Shown one piece after another: positions 29,993 through 37,564 of a stretch of DNA of 64,000 nt. Each line of letters begins with the position of its first letter. Position 1 is the stretch's first letter. Where the stretch lies: assembly GCA_035523875.1 (NCBI GenBank), contig DATKPY010000003.1, positions 62,001 to 126,000 of the forward strand, written 5' to 3'. Below the pieces are notes generated by a model. The model made no database searches and was not told the DNA's origin. It was given only the letters and a program-made list of their open reading frames with translations. The translations under genes were made by a program, and so were the position numbers. The DNA is from JASHUC01 sp035523875 (GTDB lineage: Bacteria; Pseudomonadota; Gammaproteobacteria; Steroidobacterales; Steroidobacteraceae).

Positions 29993-30886
29993 TCAGCCGC
30001 CCGCAACCGGTGGGATGAAAACCACCGCGTCGCCCTCGCCGAGCGCCTGAGACCACTCGCCGAACTCCGCGTTGACCGCGACGCGCAGCACCTCAGGCGC
30101 AAGCGAGAACGGGTGCCGGCGCCGCAGCTCCTCATAGAGCTCGCGCGGCGTGCGCGCGCGGGTCTCGACCATCTCCTCGCTCCGCCCGGCCTGCTCGCGC
30201 AGGAGCGCGTAGTACTGCACTTTGACCCGTCGGGCCGCGCGCGCCGCTCCCGGCGCGCCGCCCACAGCTTCGAGCCGCGGCCCGCCGTGCAGACTCTCGA
30301 TGACGGCGCCGTACTCCTCGGGCGTATTGATGTTGTCGAGCGCACGCGGATTCGGCTGCTCGAGCAGCTCCACATCCGCCTGCAGCAGAAACTTGCGCGG
30401 GCATTGCCGGCCGCTCGCGACGTAGGCTGCGAGCGCCGCGCCGCTCGCGGGCTCGTAGATCGCGCAGAGCGGCTCGGGCAGGCCATCGTGGGTGGAGCGA
30501 AATGCGGTGGCCTGTCGCTCGGGCCGACGAGCGCGCTCAAGCTCATCGAGTGTCGCCGCATCGAGCAGCGGGAGGTCGCATGCGACCACGAGCCACGCAG
30601 CGTGCGGAAACTCGGCCTGCGCCGCGAGCAGGCCGGCGATGGGCCCGAGTCCCTCGTGGGTATCCGCGATGCGCGCAAAGCGCGCGCGCACGGGGTCGGT
30701 GAGCTGGTCGCGGCGCACGGAGACGAACGCGCGTTCGACATAACGCTCGATGAGTGCCATCGCGCGCTCGAGCTCGCTCACACCCCGATACTCGAGCGCT
30801 GCTTTGTCGCGGTGCATGCGGGTGCTACGGCCCCCGGCGAGCACCAGCCCGTAGAGTGGGCACTGGGGCAGTGCAGAAGCGGTCAT
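29993..30886 (-). CDS. MobA-MoaD fusion
   Basis: 297 residues. Residues ~10-195 form a MobA-like nucleotidyltransferase (LVLAGGRSTRM, then HRDKAAL; CDLPLL). Residues ~215-297 form a MoaD-like ubiquitin fold ending in VAGG, the C-terminal Gly-Gly that MoeB adenylates and that carries the thiocarboxylate. MobA normally attaches GMP to molybdopterin; the usual RMG at the phosphate loop is RMH here. The fusion combines an early sulfur carrier with the last guanylylation step. It sits between moaC (11 bases upstream) and the MoaE fusion. Confidence 0.9.
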   Translation of the reverse strand: MTASALPQCPLYGLVLAGGRSTRMHRDKAALEYRGVSELERAMALIERYVERAFVSVRRDQLTDPVRARFARIADTHEGLGPIAGLLAAQAEFPHAAWLVVACDLPLLDAATLDELERARRPERQATAFRSTHDGLPEPLCAIYEPASGAALAAYVASGRQCPRKFLLQADVELLEQPNPRALDNINTPEEYGAVIESLHGGPRLEAVGGAPGAARAARRVKVQYYALLREQAGRSEEMVETRARTPRELYEELRRRHPFSLAPEVLRVAVNAEFGEWSQALGEGDAVVFIPPVAGG

Positions 30887-30896
30887 GGAGACGATT

Positions 30897-31400
30897 CTAC
30901 GGCCGATGGCGGCGGGCGGTCGATCGACGGTGAAAATCGCGTCGTCCGCCCGATTTGGCCACCAGCCGAACCGTCGTGATCTCGATGTCGTGGGAAAGCG
31001 CCTTGCACATGTCGTAGACCGTGAGCGCCGCGGCGCACGCCCCGGTCAACGCCTCCATCTCGACGCCGGTGCGGTGATGAGTCGCCGCGCTGCAGCGGAT
31101 CAGGAGACCCCCCGGCGCAGGCGTGATCTCGACGGAACAGTGCTCGAGACCGAGCGGGTGACAGAACGGGATGAGTTCGTGCGTGCGCTTGGCGGCCATC
31201 ACGCCCGCGACGATGGCGGTGTCGAAGATCGGCCCCTTCTTGGTGCGATGTCCGCTGCGCCGCAAGGCCGTGATCACGGCCCGCGGCATGCGGACTCGCG
31301 CCTCGGCGGTGGCCTCGCGATGGGTCACCGTCTTTGCCCCGACATCGACCATTGCCGGACGGTTGCGCTTGTCGAGGTGAGTGAGGCCGGATGATTTCAT
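30897..31400 (-). CDS. moaC: Cyclic pyranopterin monophosphate synthase
   Basis: 167 residues. Conserved MoaC segments are AMVDVGAKTVTHREATA, the KKGPIFDTAIVAGVMAAKRT region, IPFCHPL and GVEMEALTGA, followed by VYDMCKALSHDIEI. It converts the MoaA product to cyclic pyranopterin monophosphate. The C terminus (GGRRDFHRRS...) is a short basic tail. It is 46 bases after moaA and 11 before the MobA-MoaD gene, in one molybdopterin operon. Confidence 0.96.
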   Translation of the reverse strand: MKSSGLTHLDKRNRPAMVDVGAKTVTHREATAEARVRMPRAVITALRRSGHRTKKGPIFDTAIVAGVMAAKRTHELIPFCHPLGLEHCSVEITPAPGGLLIRCSAATHHRTGVEMEALTGACAAALTVYDMCKALSHDIEITTVRLVAKSGGRRDFHRRSTARRHRP

Positions 31401-31446
31401 GAGACTTCCGCGGCGCGCCGCCGCTGGCGCGCCGTGCCGCCTGCGC

Positions 31447-32499
31447 CTAACCGCCGATGTAGTACATCTCGATCTTGCGCTGCTCGCCCGGGGCGCGCTG
31501 CGGGCTCGCGCGCAGCTCGCTGTAGCGGTCGGTGCGCGCGGTCCAGGTCCGGCCGATGAGCTCGGCCAACTCCTCGTCGCTCGCTCCGGCGCGCATCACA
31601 TCGCGCAGACTCGTCCCGCTGGTTGCGAAGAGGCAGGTGTAGAACGAGCCGTCGGAAGAGATGCGTGCGCGCGAGCAGTCCCCGCAGAAGGGCTGACTCA
31701 CCGAGGAAATGAAGCCGATCTCGCCTTGGCCGTCGACGAACGCGTACCGCTCCGCGACCTCGCCGCGGTAGTTGCGCTCGAGCGGCTTCAGCAGCCACCG
31801 CTTGGACAGCAGTGCGAGCAGCTCCTTCGACGGCACGACCAGCGTCTGTTGCCAGTGGTTGCGATTGCCCACGTCCATGTACTCGATGAACCGCACGATG
31901 ATCCCGGTGCCGCGAAAACGCTCGACGAGATCTACGACCGTGTGGTCGTTGACGCCGCGCTGAACGACCGCGTTCACCTTGATCGGGGCGAGCCCGGCCT
32001 GCTGAGCATGGGCGATGCCGTCGAGCACGTCCTCGATCCCCCCGAAGCCGCCGCTCATGCGCGCGAAGATCGCGGGGTCGAGACTGTCCACACTCACCGT
32101 GATCCGATGCAGCCCTGCGGCCTTGAGCTCGGCGGCGTAGCGTGCGAGGAGGATCCCGTTGGTCGTGAGCGCGACATCCTCCACGCCCGGAATGGAAGTG
32201 AGGTCGCCGATCAGATCGGCGAGTCCGGCACGCAGCAGGGGCTCGCCCCCGGTCAAGCGGAGCTTGCGCACGCCGAGCCGCACGAACAGGCGCGTGAGCC
32301 GCACGATCTCATCGAAGGAGAGGCGCTCGGTCGACTTCAGGAACCGATAGCTCTCGTGGAATTGCTCCCGAGGCATGCAATACGGACAGCGGAAGTTGCA
32401 GCGGTCCATCACCGAGATCCGTAGATCCCGCAGCGGGCGCTGGAAGCCGTCGCGCGGGCGCCGCGCGCCCAGGGGGACGATGATCTCGGGAGCACTCAT
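31447..32499 (-). CDS. moaA: GTP 3',8-cyclase (radical SAM)
   Basis: 350 residues from ATG 32499. The N-terminal radical-SAM cluster is CNFRCPYC (C34, C38, C41). A second [4Fe-4S] site lies near the C terminus (CGDCSRARISSDG...C), and the chain ends in YYIGG, as MoaA proteins do. It catalyses the first committed step from GTP toward molybdopterin. It follows moeA by 11 bases on the same strand. No Moco riboswitch is visible in the short gaps. Confidence 0.97.
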   Translation of the reverse strand: MSAPEIIVPLGARRPRDGFQRPLRDLRISVMDRCNFRCPYCMPREQFHESYRFLKSTERLSFDEIVRLTRLFVRLGVRKLRLTGGEPLLRAGLADLIGDLTSIPGVEDVALTTNGILLARYAAELKAAGLHRITVSVDSLDPAIFARMSGGFGGIEDVLDGIAHAQQAGLAPIKVNAVVQRGVNDHTVVDLVERFRGTGIIVRFIEYMDVGNRNHWQQTLVVPSKELLALLSKRWLLKPLERNYRGEVAERYAFVDGQGEIGFISSVSQPFCGDCSRARISSDGSFYTCLFATSGTSLRDVMRAGASDEELAELIGRTWTARTDRYSELRASPQRAPGEQRKIEMYYIGG

Positions 32500-32510
32500 G
32501 GCCCTTAAGC

Positions 32511-33710
32511 CTACCAGCGATACAGCCCGGTCACGAATCCCCTGGGAAAGGTGTTCGGACCCGGCGGGAGCTCGACGAAACCGTCCGTCCCGGCGAGCGC
32601 GGTGAAATCCCCCGAGCCGTTGGTCGGACAAGGCGTCGCCCAAGGCCTACCCCATTCGTCGATGTCGACGCGCGCAGGCACGAAGCAGGCGAGCTTCGAG
32701 GCAATCTCAATCGGGCCGCCAAGCGCGATTCTCTCGCGCGCCGCCGCCGCCGCGCCCATCGCCGCGTACAGCGCCGGAACGACATAACGCGTGAGACAGA
32801 CCAGCGTGGAGACCGGATTACCGGGCAGCGCGAACACCGTCGAGCCGCTGCCCGCAACACCGAACCACAACGGCCGTCCCGGCCGCTGGGCCACCCGATG
32901 GAAGACCTCGCGCACCCCGAGCGCGGCAAGCGTCTCCGGGACGAGATCCAGACGCCCCGCCGAGACGCCCCCGCTCAGGATGAGCACATCGTGCGTGTCG
33001 AGGTGGAACTTGAGCCTGGCGCGCAGCAACTCCCGGTCATCGCGCAGGTGGTCGTCCGCAATGCGCTGGAAACCGTGGCAGCGGAGCGCTGCGACGATGC
33101 CGTAGGCGTTCGAGCGTCGCACCTGATGGGCGAGGATCGGCTCGCCCGGCTCGACCAGCTCGTTGCCAGTCGAGATGACGGCGATGGTCGGTTGACTGCT
33201 CACCCGCACCCGCGCCATGCCCGCCGATGCGACGATCGCGATCTCCGGCGCCCCGAGCCGCCCGCCGGCGGCGAGCAGGAGCGCACCCTGCCGGCTGTCG
33301 GAGCCACGCCGGTGAACGTGTTGCCACGGCTCGACGTCCGCTTGGGCGCCGAGCCGCGCCTCACCCGCGGCGACGGTGATCTGCTCGACCGGAATCACCG
33401 CATCGCACCCGCCCGGGAGGACCGCGCCGGTCATCACCTCGATGCAGGCCCCCGGCGAGTCGAGCGTGAGAGGGGAATCGCCCGCCGCCTGCATGGCCTC
33501 GACGCGCAGCCGCCGCGCGCCAGCGCGCACGGTGGCGCTCGCGACTGCGATGCCATCCATCGCCACCCGGTCGAACGGCGGCGCGTCGCGCTCGGCGTAG
33601 ATGTTCTCCCGCAGCACCCCGCCGCCGCATTGCGCGAGCGGCAGGGACTCGATCGGCAGAGACGGCAGGTGCCGGGCAATCTGCTGCTCGGCCTCCGCGG
33701 GGGTCAACAC
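32511..33710 (-). CDS. moeA: Molybdopterin molybdenumtransferase
   Basis: 399 residues. MoeA family features are AMDGIAV near the N terminus, MTGAVLPGGCDAVIPVE, ISTGNELVEPGEP, SGGVSAGRLDLV and the FALPGNPVS motif. It inserts molybdate into adenylylated molybdopterin. It is the first gene of the operon moeA, moaA, moaC, MobA-MoaD and MoaE-MoeB-rhodanese. No moaB/mogA, which would adenylylate molybdopterin, is visible here. Length is typical. Confidence 0.95.
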   Translation of the reverse strand: MLTPAEAEQQIARHLPSLPIESLPLAQCGGGVLRENIYAERDAPPFDRVAMDGIAVASATVRAGARRLRVEAMQAAGDSPLTLDSPGACIEVMTGAVLPGGCDAVIPVEQITVAAGEARLGAQADVEPWQHVHRRGSDSRQGALLLAAGGRLGAPEIAIVASAGMARVRVSSQPTIAVISTGNELVEPGEPILAHQVRRSNAYGIVAALRCHGFQRIADDHLRDDRELLRARLKFHLDTHDVLILSGGVSAGRLDLVPETLAALGVREVFHRVAQRPGRPLWFGVAGSGSTVFALPGNPVSTLVCLTRYVVPALYAAMGAAAAARERIALGGPIEIASKLACFVPARVDIDEWGRPWATPCPTNGSGDFTALAGTDGFVELPPGPNTFPRGFVTGLYRW

Positions 33711-33759
33711 GCGCGACTCCCCCCTGCTCGGGCGGTGCGCCCGCGCAAGAGTGCCCGAG

Positions 33760-34131
33760 CTACTTCTGGCCCTTCGTCTTGAACGCTCGCACCTGCTCGT
33801 TGAAGCGGTTCGTCACGCTCGTCGCCGCGTCGACCGCGGCGTCGTTCTTCTGGATGAAGACCTTGTCGAGCTCGGCGCGCTGCTCCTTGGTCATCTTCGT
33901 CGGGTCCGCCTTGGCGATCGCCTGATCGTGCTCCGTGCGCAGACAATCCGTGTACGCCTTGATCCCTTGGTTATAGGCGATGAACTGCCGTTGCGCAGCC
34001 ACCATTTGCTGCAGGGTCGCGGTATTGCCATCGGGGATCTTGTCGGGAGGCTTGGGGTAAGTGCAGTCCGCGTAGGTGTTTCCCCCTGCGAACATCGCCA
34101 CGATCACCGTCGCCGCTAACGCCATCTTCAT
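33760..34131 (-). CDS. Small secreted protein of unknown function
   Basis: 123 residues from ATG 34131, with a strong GAGGAGGA ~9 bases upstream. A signal peptide (MKMALAATVIVAMFAGGNTYA) is followed by a mature domain of ~100 residues, charged and helical, with two Cys (ADCTYPKPP and TDCLRTEHD) that may form a disulfide. I do not recognise a family. It lies 49 bases upstream of moeA on the same strand but is unlikely to belong to that pathway. A -10-like TAAGAT occurs in its leader. Confidence 0.75.
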   Translation of the reverse strand: MKMALAATVIVAMFAGGNTYADCTYPKPPDKIPDGNTATLQQMVAAQRQFIAYNQGIKAYTDCLRTEHDQAIAKADPTKMTKEQRAELDKVFIQKNDAAVDAATSVTNRFNEQVRAFKTKGQK

Positions 34132-34260
34132 TTTGTGGGTCCTCCTCGCGGCTATCTTATGCGATTTTCCGCGGCGTGCGGCAGCCCCGCGCTCCCCCTC
34201 GGGCTGCGCATCGCGGCTGCGCGCCGCTGCCAGCAAATACCGGGGACGGGCAAATCCCAG

Positions 34261-34266
34261 TAAGAT
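34261..34266 (+). promoter_or_regulatory. -10 box of the tRNA-Arg gene
   Basis: TAAGAT at 34261-34266, then the GC-rich discriminator GCCGGCGCC, with the tRNA body starting at 34276. The GC-rich discriminator is typical of stringently controlled stable-RNA promoters. No clear -35 is seen. Confidence 0.45.
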
Positions 34267-34275
34267 GCCGGCGCC

Positions 34276-34349
34276 GCGCCCGTAGCTCAGTTGGATAGAG
34301 CATCAGGCTTCGAACCTGAGGGTCGGGGGTTCGAATCCCTCCGGGCGCG
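34276..34349 (+). tRNA. tRNA-Arg, anticodon TCG
   Basis: A full cloverleaf can be drawn: acceptor GCGCCCG pairing with CGGGCGC, D arm GCTC...GAGC, anticodon stem TCAGG/CCTGA with loop CTTCGAA giving anticodon TCG (reads CGA), and T loop TTCGAAT. The 3' CCA is not encoded: the discriminator G is followed by CAG. It reads a rarer Arg codon. No integrase gene, direct repeat or attachment site is seen next to it. Confidence 0.95.
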
Positions 34350-34384
34350 CAGCGCGTACGCGGTTCCCCACGCGGCCGATCCGG

Positions 34385-34428
34385 CATACTGGGCACCCGC
34401 GGGCGGATCCGCGATTTCGAGGAGTAGA
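34385..34428 (+). promoter_or_regulatory. Putative promoter and RBS of the sulfur operon
   Basis: CATACT at 34385-34390 is a plausible -10, giving a leader of ~35 bases. GAGGAG at ~34419-34424 lies about 9 bases before ATG 34433. No clear -35 is seen. Confidence 0.35.
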
Positions 34429-34432
34429 CGGC

Positions 34433-35008
34433 ATGCATACGATCATCCGGGCGGCGCGGCTCGGCGCGGCGCTGGTACTGGCCGCACTGGCCTCGGCCGG
34501 GTCCTACGCGGCGGACGCTCCCTCGCAGCCCGGGTTCTGGCAAACCCCGGCGATCGAGGGGGTCGGCAAGATGCACCCGCTACCGCAGGCGGCCTATCGG
34601 CCGAACAAGCGCGAGACTTACAAGGTTGTCTTCTCAGTCACGCGCGGCGCGAGCAAGCCCGGGGAGATCAATCCCGGGCTCGAGCATGTCGCACGCGCCG
34701 TGAATCTATACGTCTCCGCGGGCGTACCGCTCGGGCACCTCAAGTTCGTCGCGATCCTCTACGGTCCGGCAACCGACGCGGCGCTCGATGATGCCCACTA
34801 CCGCGAGCGGTTCGCCGCGGACAACCCGAATCTCGCGCTGATCCGCACGCTGCGCAAGACGGGCGTCGACGTCGCGGTCTGCGGGCAGGCCGTCGCCGAG
34901 CACGGCTACCATTACGACTGGATCGCCCCGGAGGTCACCGTGGCGCTCTCCGCACTCACCACCATCACCGTGCTCGAGCATCAGGGCTACGCTCTGATGC
35001 CGATGTAG
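34433..35008 (+). CDS. Periplasmic DsrE-family protein
   Basis: 191 residues with a signal peptide (~1-27, ending SYAAD). The mature domain has the DsrE-like layout: VVFSVTRGAS, GHLKFVAILYGPAT and DVAVCGQAV, in which the Cys is the residue commonly seen in this family. DsrE-like proteins bind or relay sulfur. It is the first gene of a short operon with a solute-binding protein (13 bases later) and a TsdBA-type cytochrome, so a role in thiosulfate or polysulfide handling in the periplasm is a reasonable inference. The PGLEHVARAVN stretch is a helix before the relay Cys. Confidence 0.8.
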   Translation: MHTIIRAARLGAALVLAALASAGSYAADAPSQPGFWQTPAIEGVGKMHPLPQAAYRPNKRETYKVVFSVTRGASKPGEINPGLEHVARAVNLYVSAGVPLGHLKFVAILYGPATDAALDDAHYRERFAADNPNLALIRTLRKTGVDVAVCGQAVAEHGYHYDWIAPEVTVALSALTTITVLEHQGYALMPM

Positions 35009-35021
35009 GCAGCGCGAGCCC

Positions 35022-35963
35022 ATGAGGCTGGCCGCAGCCGTCGCGGCGGCCGCGCTGCTCGCGCCGGCGTGCGGTGCGGCCGCGGCGCCGACTTACCTGC
35101 CGCCGTGGGGGCCGCCGCCGCCGGGCGCAGGTGTCGCCTTCGCCGTACCCCCCTTCGATCAGGTCGTCGATCTGTATGGCGACGCCGTCGATCCGCAACT
35201 GACGCTTTTTCTCGCGGGCAACCAGTTCATGGTCGTGCCGGATCTCATCGCGGCCTTCGAGCGGGCCTATCCGCGCTACACGCACGTGTTCGTCGAGACG
35301 CTGCCGCCCGGGAAGCTCGCCGCACAGATCGCATCCGGCGCGCTCATCATGGGAAGCTTGCGTATCACTGCGCGCCCCGATGTGTACGCCGCCGGCCGGC
35401 CGCGCATCGAGTCGCTCGAGCGCGAGCGGCACTGGTTCGTCTCGACGCGCGATTACGCCGCAAACCGTCTGGCCATCATGGTCGCGGCGGGCAATCCGCG
35501 CCACGTCCGCGGGGTCGCCGACCTCGGCTCGGCCCGCGTGCGCGTGAGCATGCCGAACCCCGCATTCGAGGGTGTCGGGCGCAGCATCGAGGCGCTCTAT
35601 CGCAAGGTGGGGGGCGAGGCGCTCGAGCGGACCGTCATGCAGGGGAAGGTCGCGGACGGCACCACGATCCTCACCGAGATTCATCACCGCCAGTCGCCGC
35701 TCAACATTCTCGAGGGGCGCGCCGATGCGGCACCCGTGTGGTACACGGAGAGCTACTTCCAGCAGCGGCTGCTGCACCATGCGATCGCGACGATCGAGAT
35801 CCCGGAAGCGGAGAACGTCCACGCCGTTTACACCGCAGCCGTGCTGCGGGCGGCCCCGCATCCGCGCGCGGCGCGCGACTTTGTCGCCTTCCTCACCACG
35901 CCCGCGGCGCAAGCGATCTTTCGCAAGTACCGGTTCGAGCTCCCGCGAGCGGCACGGCCGTGA
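35022..35963 (+). CDS. Periplasmic solute-binding protein (PstS/ModA-like), orphan
   Basis: 313 residues with a signal peptide (~1-22, ACGAAAAP). A type-2 periplasmic-binding fold is indicated by LTLFLAGNQF, a domain start rich in Gly and Ser, GRPRIESLER, and ANRLAIMVAAGNPRHV typical of anion-binding proteins of the ModA/PstS kind. No ABC permease or ATPase accompanies it, so it may act as a sensor, a scavenger or a partner of the cytochrome. It follows the DsrE-like gene by 13 bases and overlaps the next start by four (GTGA). The substrate is unknown; sulfur oxyanions would fit the neighbourhood. Confidence 0.75.
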   Translation: MRLAAAVAAAALLAPACGAAAAPTYLPPWGPPPPGAGVAFAVPPFDQVVDLYGDAVDPQLTLFLAGNQFMVVPDLIAAFERAYPRYTHVFVETLPPGKLAAQIASGALIMGSLRITARPDVYAAGRPRIESLERERHWFVSTRDYAANRLAIMVAAGNPRHVRGVADLGSARVRVSMPNPAFEGVGRSIEALYRKVGGEALERTVMQGKVADGTTILTEIHHRQSPLNILEGRADAAPVWYTESYFQQRLLHHAIATIEIPEAENVHAVYTAAVLRAAPHPRAARDFVAFLTTPAAQAIFRKYRFELPRAARP

Positions 35964-37528
35964 CGCGCGCCTGGCTCGCGCTGGCACTCGCTGCCTGCGC
36001 GGGCGCGCAGCCATCCGCGGTGAGCGCGCGTAACGCAATTTCGGCCGCTCTTACGCTCGGGCACGCGATCGCCGAGCACGGCACGCCGGCAGGCCTGCCG
36101 GCGTGCGCGAGCTGTCACGGCGCGCGCGGCGAGGGCCTCGCTGCGGCGGGGTATCCGCGCCTCGCGGGATTGCCGGTGTCTTATTTCGGCGAGCAGCTCG
36201 ATGCCTATGCGCACGGTTCACGTCGCAGCGCCGCGATGCAGCCGATCGCCTCCCTGCTCGGCGCCCGCGAGCGCCGTGCGGTCGCGCTGTACTACGCCGG
36301 CCTGCCGCCGCCGCGGCAGCGGATCGCGACCGGCGCGCAGGCACTCCCGGTCGCCGCGGATCGTGGCGCGAGGCTCGCGCGAGAGGGACGCTGGAGTGAG
36401 CGCCTGCCGGCATGCTCACAGTGTCACGGTCCGGACGGAGAGGGTGTCGGTGAGCACATCCCCCCGCTCGCGGGGCAGCCCCTCGCCTATCTGCGCGATC
36501 AGTTGGGCGCCTGGCAGAGCGGCGCGCGGCCAGCCGGCCCGCTCGGCCTGATGGGCGTGATCGCCGGCAAGCTCTCGGCGGCGGATGTGGTCGGCGTGGC
36601 CGATTACTACGCGAGCGTCGGCCCGCTCGGCGCGGCGGCGCGGCCACCGAGCATCGAGCGTGGCGGCGGCGCGGGTCCCGCGAGCGCTCGCGAAGAGGCG
36701 GTGGCGGGTGCGCGCAAGTTTGAGCCACCGCCGCGCGGGTCGGAGCCCTCCGGTGAGCTCGGTCGGGTGATCGCGCGGGGTGAGCGTATCTTCACCGAGA
36801 CGCCCCGCTACGCCCGGGCGTACATCGGCAATCCGTTACGCTGCGAGAGCTGTCACCTCGATGCGGGGCGGCTCGCGGACTCCGCGCCCCTGTGGGCGGC
36901 GTACGTCCTCTACCCCGCCTATCGCGCCAAGAACCATCACGTCAATACCTTCGCGGAGCGGCTGCAGGGGTGCTTCCGCTACAGCATGAACGGCCGCGCA
37001 CCGCCGCTCGGCAGCCCGACGCTGGTCGCGCTCGAGACGTACGCATACTGGCTCGCGCGCGGCGCTCCGACCGGCGTGCGGCTTGCGGGGCAGGGCTACC
37101 CGCGGCTGAGCGAGCCGCCCCTTCCCCCGAACTACGCGCGCGGCGCCCAGCTTTACGCCGAGCGCTGCGCGCTTTGCCACGGGATCGACGGTGCCGGCCA
37201 GGCGAACGCCGCGGGCCAAGCGGTGTTCCCCGCGCTGTGGGGCAGGGCCTCGTTCAACTGGGGCGCCGGGATGGCCTCGATCGATCAGGCTGCCGGCTTC
37301 GTCGCGGCCAACATGCCGCTCGCGCTCGGAGGAACCTTGAGCGTCCAGCAGGCCTGGGACGTTGCGCTCTACCTCGACGCGCATGAGCGGCCGCAGGACC
37401 CCCGCTTCACCGGGTCCGTCGTCGCGACGCGCGCGCGGTTTCACGATTCCGCCGAGTCCATGTACGGGCGGGTGGTGAACGGCCACCTGCTCGGCAGCGG
37501 CGCGGCCGCTGCTCCACTCGCCCGCTGA
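35960..37528 (+). CDS. tsdBA: Tetraheme TsdBA-type thiosulfate dehydrogenase fusion
   Basis: 522 residues from GTG 35960, which overlaps the preceding stop. A signal-like N terminus precedes four c-heme motifs: CASCH (49-53), CSQCH (152-156), CESCH (295-299) and CALCH (403-407). Residues ~30-225 resemble a diheme cytochrome c4, as in TsdB. Residues ~265-490 match TsdA, including C338 in LQGCFRYSMNG at the position of the distal Cys heme ligand of Allochromatium TsdA, and M438/M452 in the C-terminal heme domain. TsdA oxidises thiosulfate to tetrathionate or the reverse, and TsdBA fusions are known in some purple sulfur bacteria. The fusion would pass electrons internally from TsdA to its own acceptor. 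Confidence 0.9.
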   Translation: MTRAWLALALAACAGAQPSAVSARNAISAALTLGHAIAEHGTPAGLPACASCHGARGEGLAAAGYPRLAGLPVSYFGEQLDAYAHGSRRSAAMQPIASLLGARERRAVALYYAGLPPPRQRIATGAQALPVAADRGARLAREGRWSERLPACSQCHGPDGEGVGEHIPPLAGQPLAYLRDQLGAWQSGARPAGPLGLMGVIAGKLSAADVVGVADYYASVGPLGAAARPPSIERGGGAGPASAREEAVAGARKFEPPPRGSEPSGELGRVIARGERIFTETPRYARAYIGNPLRCESCHLDAGRLADSAPLWAAYVLYPAYRAKNHHVNTFAERLQGCFRYSMNGRAPPLGSPTLVALETYAYWLARGAPTGVRLAGQGYPRLSEPPLPPNYARGAQLYAERCALCHGIDGAGQANAAGQAVFPALWGRASFNWGAGMASIDQAAGFVAANMPLALGGTLSVQQAWDVALYLDAHERPQDPRFTGSVVATRARFHDSAESMYGRVVNGHLLGSGAAAAPLAR

Positions 37529-37564
37529 GGTGCGGCGCTCGATTCGGACCGACGCCGATGGCGG

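Noticed and set aside
34276..34349. tRNA-Arg as an integration site for a genomic island
   Set aside because: No integrase, attachment repeat or composition shift was seen next to it.
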